NCBI GenBank assembly: GCA_900696485.1
Contig: CAADGG010000010.1
Span: 1-64,000 of the forward strand
Length of the DNA stretch: 64,000 bases
DNA from: an uncultured Pseudomonadota bacterium
Lineage (GTDB): Bacteria > Myxococcota_A > UBA9160 > PR03
Direction of reading: 5' to 3'
Shown: positions 60,358 to 64,000 of the stretch, one piece after another
How the letters are laid out: the number at the start of each line of letters is the position of its first letter
Position numbering within the stretch: position 1 is the first letter of the stretch
Program-made: the position numbers and the translations under genes
Notes under the pieces: generated by a model
What the model saw: the letters and a program-made list of their open reading frames with translations, nothing else
Told to the model about the DNA's origin: nothing
Databases searched by the model: none

Positions 60358-61917
60358 TCAGCCGAGCGTCGCTCGGAGCCGCCGCTCCCAAGCGACGATG
60401 GCCGCCGGGTCGCGACTTTCCAAGGCAAGCTCGGCCTCGAGGCTCACACGCGCATCGCCGACGCTCGCGACCGCGCGAGTCCTCCCTTCTCTCTTGAAGA
60501 GCACGGCCCCCTCGCCGTGTCGCGGATCGCCGACGGATTCCGCGGACTCGGAGCCGAGGGCGGATCCGACGTATTGGATCGAAACGTCATAGTGTCGGCT
60601 CCAGAAGAACGGGACCGCACGAAACGGTTGTTCGGATCCGAGGATGTTGCGAGCCGCCGTCTGACCAAGCTGCTGCGCGAGAGCCCAGTGCTCGATGCGC
60701 ACCTTCTCGCCGCTCGACGGTTCCGGCCAGCGCGCGATGTCTCCGGCTGCCCAGATCCCTGGCGCACTGGTTCGAAGCAGCTCGTCGACGAGGACACCAC
60801 GATCACACGCGATGCCGGCCGCCTCGGCGAGTTCCGTGGCCGGGCGGACGCCGATGCCCACGACGACGAGCTCGGCAGGCACCCGGGTTCCATCAGAGAG
60901 GAGGACGGACTCGCGATCGATCGCCTGGACGGTGTTCCCGAGCTGGAACTGCACCCCGTTCGCCTCGTGGAGCTCGCGAATGAAGGCGCCGAGATCGCCA
61001 CCGAGTACGCGCTCCATCGGGATGCTCTCGGGAGCGACGACGTGAACCTCGAGCCCGCGTGCCCGCAGGGCTGCGGCGACCTCGAGCCCGATGAAGCTCG
61101 CGCCGACGACGACGGCGCGCCGAGCCTGACCTGCCGCGCCGATGATGACGCGGGAATCGCGGAGACTCCGAAGCGTGAAGACATGAGCCAGTTCCGCGCC
61201 CGGGACGGGGAGGCGGACCGGGGTGGCGCCCGTGGCCAACAGGAGCGCACCCCAGCCGAGCTGCTCCTCGCCCTCGAGAGTGAGCGTTCTTGCCGTGGGA
61301 TCGATCCGAGCGACCCGTGTCCCGACGCGCAGCTCGAGATCGTGATCCCGGTAGAACGCGTCCGGCCGAAGCGGGAGCCACTCCTCGGGCGCGCTTCCGG
61401 CGAGATAGTCCTTCGACAGGTTCGGCCGATCCACCGGGGCGTCTGGTTCGCTGTCGACGAGCGTGACCGGGCCCTGGAACCCCTCTTTGCGCAGGGTCTC
61501 GGCCGCCATCGCCCCGGCTGCCCCAGCCCCCACGATCACGACGGAATCGGGGCCCTTCCTCGGCGCTCGTGGAGCCGAGCGCGGCAGTGGCTCGCGCGGA
61601 ACGACTCGGACGCGATCCGGCTCGACTACGACCTGATACCGCTTCAGGTCCGCGAGCGCGGGAGGCGCGGTTGCGCGGCCCGACTCGAGATCGAACCGCG
61701 CATGATGCCAGGGGCAGTGCACCGTCGTGCTGCTGAGAAGACCTTCGCAGAGCGGCGCCCCGTAGTGCGTACACACGCCTGCGACCGCGTAGAAGCGCTC
61801 CTCGACGCGGGCGAGGAGAACACGCTCACTCTCGTAGGTCCCTTCGATCATCTGGCCGCGCGCGAGAGCGTCGCGCGGAATGCCTACGGCCAGGTCGGGT
61901 CGATCTTCTTCCGGCAT
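60358..61917 (-). CDS. Rieske ferredoxin-FAD oxidoreductase fusion (AIFM3-like)
   Basis: 519 residues. N-terminal Rieske [2Fe-2S] domain (CTHYGAPL and CPWHHARFD give Cys-His and Cys-His ligands), then a pyridine-nucleotide-disulfide-type oxidoreductase: FAD site VVIVGAGAAGAMAAETL, NAD(P)H site RRAVVVGASFIGLEVAAAL and FAD loop GIWAAGDIARW. It passes electrons from NAD(P)H to an external or fused redox centre. ATG 61917 chosen; the extra ten upstream codons lie in the promoter zone. A WAASATATAYN site lies about 105 bases upstream. Confidence 0.9.
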   Translation of the reverse strand: MPEEDRPDLAVGIPRDALARGQMIEGTYESERVLLARVEERFYAVAGVCTHYGAPLCEGLLSSTTVHCPWHHARFDLESGRATAPPALADLKRYQVVVEPDRVRVVPREPLPRSAPRAPRKGPDSVVIVGAGAAGAMAAETLRKEGFQGPVTLVDSEPDAPVDRPNLSKDYLAGSAPEEWLPLRPDAFYRDHDLELRVGTRVARIDPTARTLTLEGEEQLGWGALLLATGATPVRLPVPGAELAHVFTLRSLRDSRVIIGAAGQARRAVVVGASFIGLEVAAALRARGLEVHVVAPESIPMERVLGGDLGAFIRELHEANGVQFQLGNTVQAIDRESVLLSDGTRVPAELVVVGIGVRPATELAEAAGIACDRGVLVDELLRTSAPGIWAAGDIARWPEPSSGEKVRIEHWALAQQLGQTAARNILGSEQPFRAVPFFWSRHYDVSIQYVGSALGSESAESVGDPRHGEGAVLFKREGRTRAVASVGDARVSLEAELALESRDPAAIVAWERRLRATLG

Positions 61918-62021
61918 TGCTCCTCTCCTGGAATCTCCTGGAGTCATCTTGCATGCTTGGTCCTGCCAGCGACTCCTCGAGGCGTAGCCTTCGGCAGCCC
62001 CTCTTCAGAAGCTGTACAGTG

Positions 62022-62032
62022 AATATATCTTA
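62022..62032 (-). promoter_or_regulatory. WAASATATAYN motif upstream of the Rieske gene
   Basis: Minus-strand TAAGATATATT, between the Rieske-flavoprotein gene and the decayed acyl-CoA dehydrogenase gene. Reads toward the former. Confidence 0.55.
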
Positions 62033-62057
62033 TGTCCTTGATCCTCGCAGGGCTCCC

Positions 62058-62310
62058 GCGCTGGGCACGGAGCGCGATGCAGGACTCCGCACCGTCCTCG
62101 ACGAAGACACGGTCGAATGCTCGATCGTGAAGGTCTTCGGAACCGAGCGCCTCGACCTCGTTGCCGACGAATCGCTCCAGATCCGGGGAGGCTACGGCTT
62201 CCTCGGGACTCGATCCGATCGAGCGTCGCGATCGCGATTTGCGCAGCAACCGGATCTTCGAGGGGAGGAACGAGATCAACCGGCCGATTTCCTCGTCCAA
62301 CGGGACCTGA
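62058..62310 (+). pseudogene. Fragment of an acyl-CoA dehydrogenase gene
   Basis: Reads VECSIVKVFGTERLDLVADE, SLQIRGGYGFL and, after a one-base shift, RRDRDLRSNRIFEGRNEINR: the C-terminal catalytic region of long-chain acyl-CoA dehydrogenases (QI.GGYGF ... RI.RIFEGTNEINR). N-terminal and FAD domains are missing, as is the end. A decayed fragment, possibly once linked to ETF-dependent beta-oxidation. Confidence 0.75.
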
Positions 62311-62520
62311 AGGACCTCGCGACCCGCCAACAGCCCCCCGAGACCGTCACAAACACGGGCGACGCTTTTGCGGTCGGCTCCAAGGCACGGATCGCGGAAC
62401 GCATCGTTGCGGGCGATCTGCGTTTTCTCATCGAGTGAAGGGCCGTCCCGGAAACAGGCGTTCGAGAGTCACCCTGGCGAACCCAGGTGACGCGAGCGTC
62501 GTGCGTCGCGGCGCGGACGC

Positions 62521-62549
62521 TTGACACCCGCGGGGGCGCTCGCGATATT
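62521..62549 (+). promoter_or_regulatory. Sigma70-type promoter for rnk
   Basis: TTGACA (62521-62526), 17 bases, GATATT (62544-62549). The predicted transcription start falls on or next to the ATG at 62556, which implies a leaderless or nearly leaderless mRNA. Confidence 0.6.
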
Positions 62550-62555
62550 GCGGTG

Positions 62556-62960
62556 ATGAGCAGCTTGCCGCGCCTCGTTCTCTCTCGGTTCGACCAGGAG
62601 CGCCTCGAGCGTCTCCTTCAAAAGGTCGGCGCGCGTCCCGATCTCGACGCACTACGCGAGGAGATCGAACGGGCCGAGATCGTCGAGCCCGAGGCGATAC
62701 CCAGAGACGTCGTCACGATGAACTCGGTCGTCCGGTTCGTCGACGAGGATTCCGGCAGGGAGAGCGAGGTCAGACTCGTCTTCCCCGGCCACGCGGATCT
62801 CGAGAGCAATCAGATTTCGGTGCTCGCTCCGATCGGAAGCGCGCTGCTCGGCCTCTCCGTCGGAGACTCGATCGACTGGCCCGTGCCGAACGCGCGCTCG
62901 CGGCGGCTGCGCGTGGTTGCGGTCACGTACCAGCCGGAGGCTGCGGGCGATCCGATCTGA
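62556..62960 (+). CDS. rnk: Nucleoside diphosphate kinase regulator (Rnk/GreA-type)
   Basis: 134 residues, the length of Rnk. N-terminal short coiled region (LVLSRFDQERLERLLQKVG), then a GreA/GreB C-terminal-like domain (VTMNSVVRFVDEDSGRESEV, VRLVFP, ISVLAPIGSALLGLSVGDSI). It probably binds RNA polymerase's secondary channel. ATG 62556 gives the typical protein and lies just after a sigma70-like -10 element. Repeat copy C starts 51 bases after its stop. Confidence 0.88.
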   Translation: MSSLPRLVLSRFDQERLERLLQKVGARPDLDALREEIERAEIVEPEAIPRDVVTMNSVVRFVDEDSGRESEVRLVFPGHADLESNQISVLAPIGSALLGLSVGDSIDWPVPNARSRRLRVVAVTYQPEAAGDPI

Positions 62961-63010
62961 TCGATTCGCCGACCGAGTGGCAGCCGCCCTTCCCGACATG
63001 TACTGACGGG

Positions 63011-63199
63011 CTAGCCGAGAATCGGCCGACGATGTTCGGAGGCGGGTGGGAGGAGCACACCCTGCGCCGATGTCCTCGGCGGACGAGCTTCGGCGCTGCG
63101 TACGGCTTTGGTACGGCCGCCTCCGGATTCCGGCTCCGGGTGTGCTCCTCCCACCCGGCGATGCGCGTTCGCCAGTGGCCGGTTTTCGGCAAGCCTGTG
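63011..63199 (+). repeat. Structured dispersed repeat, copy C
   Basis: Same orientation as copy A, and close to the reverse complement of copy B. Inner arms 63044-63062 and 63138-63156 form a perfect 19-bp stem even though two bases in each arm differ from copies A and B, each change compensated on the other arm. Follows rnk. Confidence 0.88.
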
Positions 63200-63429
63200 A
63201 GAGGCGCGACCGCAGCAACGCGAGGGGTTGCGTCAGTTCGCGAACACCGGCCGGTTGCGTTTCGCCGGTAGCGGAGCGACCACATCCGGCACGTTGCTCC
63301 CGGAGGACGAGTCCCTGCTTTGCGAGCTTCTCGGGGCCAGGAGTGGCTGCGATCGCGGGCATGGTGGAATGGCGACGAGCGTGTTGGGATTCTGCAGGGC
63401 GATGCCGGCGCTGCGGACGCCGCCGGCGC

Positions 63430-64000
63430 TCAGCGCGTCGCGACGGAGGCGCACCCGGCGCCGGCGAGCACTCGCGCTCCGTCCACCACTGCGAGTAGCG
63501 GATCCGGCACGCGCCGGACGGCGAGTCCCAGCTCGCCGACCAGCCGCTCCACCATGCCCGCGAGGAGCGCCCCGCCGCCGGTCACGGACACCCCCGCCTC
63601 CGAGACGTCGGCCGCCAGATCGACGGGCAGGCCCGCTACGAAGGCTGCAACGTGGGAGGCGATCCGCTCGGCGACGGGATCGAGCGCCGCGTGAAGGGCA
63701 TCGACCTCGAGCCAAGCACACAGGGGCCCGATACCGCGCGCCGGGCTCCCGACGACGTGCAGCCGGTGGGGTGTCCGCCACCCTCTGCCGACCCCTGCCT
63801 CTCGCAGCACGCGCTCCGCCTCCACCGGGCTCACGCGGATGCCGAGGCTCTCGTCGAGCCACGCCCGTACCGTCGCGCGCAGGTCCGCGAGTGCGATGCG
63901 CAGCGCCGCCGACGCCACGAGCCGCCCCTCGAAAACGACGGCACAGTCCGTGACTCCCTCTCCGACGTCCACCAGCGCCAGGGCGGTCTTCGTCTCGGGC
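63430..64000 (-). CDS. MreB/actin-like protein, 5' part beyond the window
   Basis: C-terminal 190 residues of an actin-fold ATPase, the start lying beyond the window. Phosphate-2 loop LALVDVGEGVTDCAVVFEG, and adenosine motif VSVTGGGALLAGMVERL, then AVVDGARVLAG, as in MreB and Mbl. The phosphate-2 motif is DVGEGVTD rather than the usual DIGGGTT, so this is a divergent family member. Length and neighbours do not prove a shape role. Ends 230 bases after repeat copy C. Confidence 0.75.
   Translation of the reverse strand, partial: PETKTALALVDVGEGVTDCAVVFEGRLVASAALRIALADLRATVRAWLDESLGIRVSPVEAERVLREAGVGRGWRTPHRLHVVGSPARGIGPLCAWLEVDALHAALDPVAERIASHVAAFVAGLPVDLAADVSEAGVSVTGGGALLAGMVERLVGELGLAVRRVPDPLLAVVDGARVLAGAGCASVATR

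Overview
The window is high-GC bacterial chromosome with short intergenic gaps and many ATGA/GTGA start-stop overlaps. Gene content (PEP-CTERM protein, cyclic beta-glucan synthase, ETF-quinone oxidoreductase, degenerate acyl-CoA dehydrogenase, Rrf2 regulator, RbbA-type exporter) fits a Gram-negative bacterium of proteobacterial or deltaproteobacterial/myxobacterial type. The sequence alone does not fix the phylum. I saw no tRNA, rRNA or CRISPR.

Layout. 0.4-10 kb: an xpaC-telA pair, a long hairpin, a sugar kinase, an AAA/PEGA protein, a nuclease-GST operon, a small secreted protein ending in VFC, and citrate synthase. 10-15.3 kb: a stress and envelope cluster (PEP-CTERM protein, DUF3309, BON repeats, a second VFC-tail protein, lipoprotein, CsbD, lmo0937-type peptide). 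Two operons here have sigma54-type promoters. 15.3-25 kb: two hydrolases, then a signalling island. A CheB-CheR-PAS protein, a histidine kinase and a LuxR-type regulator overlap end to end and are flanked on both sides by a paralogous pair: a receiver-only protein plus a small sigma-region-2-like protein. 25-34 kb: one 2,913-residue cyclic beta-glucan synthase. 34-40 kb: membrane proteins, a phospholipase D, and an operon of TetR, a SAM methyltransferase and a fused HgcA-like corrinoid/HgcB-like ferredoxin protein. 40.5-62.5 kb: a redox-defence region with an NsrR-like Rrf2 regulator, ABM/zinc-ribbon protein, HAD-ATPase fusion, DUF488-AlkA fusion, OsmC, ETF-QO, glutamate dehydrogenase, sulfatase, acyl-CoA synthetase, SOD, RbbA-type exporter and Rieske-flavoprotein. 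An AT-rich 11-mer, WAASATATAYN, recurs in five intergenic regions here, including the rrf2 promoter. 62.5-64 kb: rnk and a truncated MreB-like gene.

The best candidates for something undescribed are: (1) a roughly 189-bp structured repeat in three copies, each with a perfect 19-bp inner stem and two compensatory base-pair changes in one copy; (2) the duplicated receiver plus sigma2-like module; (3) the TetR/methyltransferase/HgcAB-like operon; (4) the putative Rrf2 regulon; and (5) the VFC-tail protein family. Decayed genes (IS1595-type transposase, acyl-CoA dehydrogenase, CsbD, a Thivi_2564-like start) show local genome turnover.
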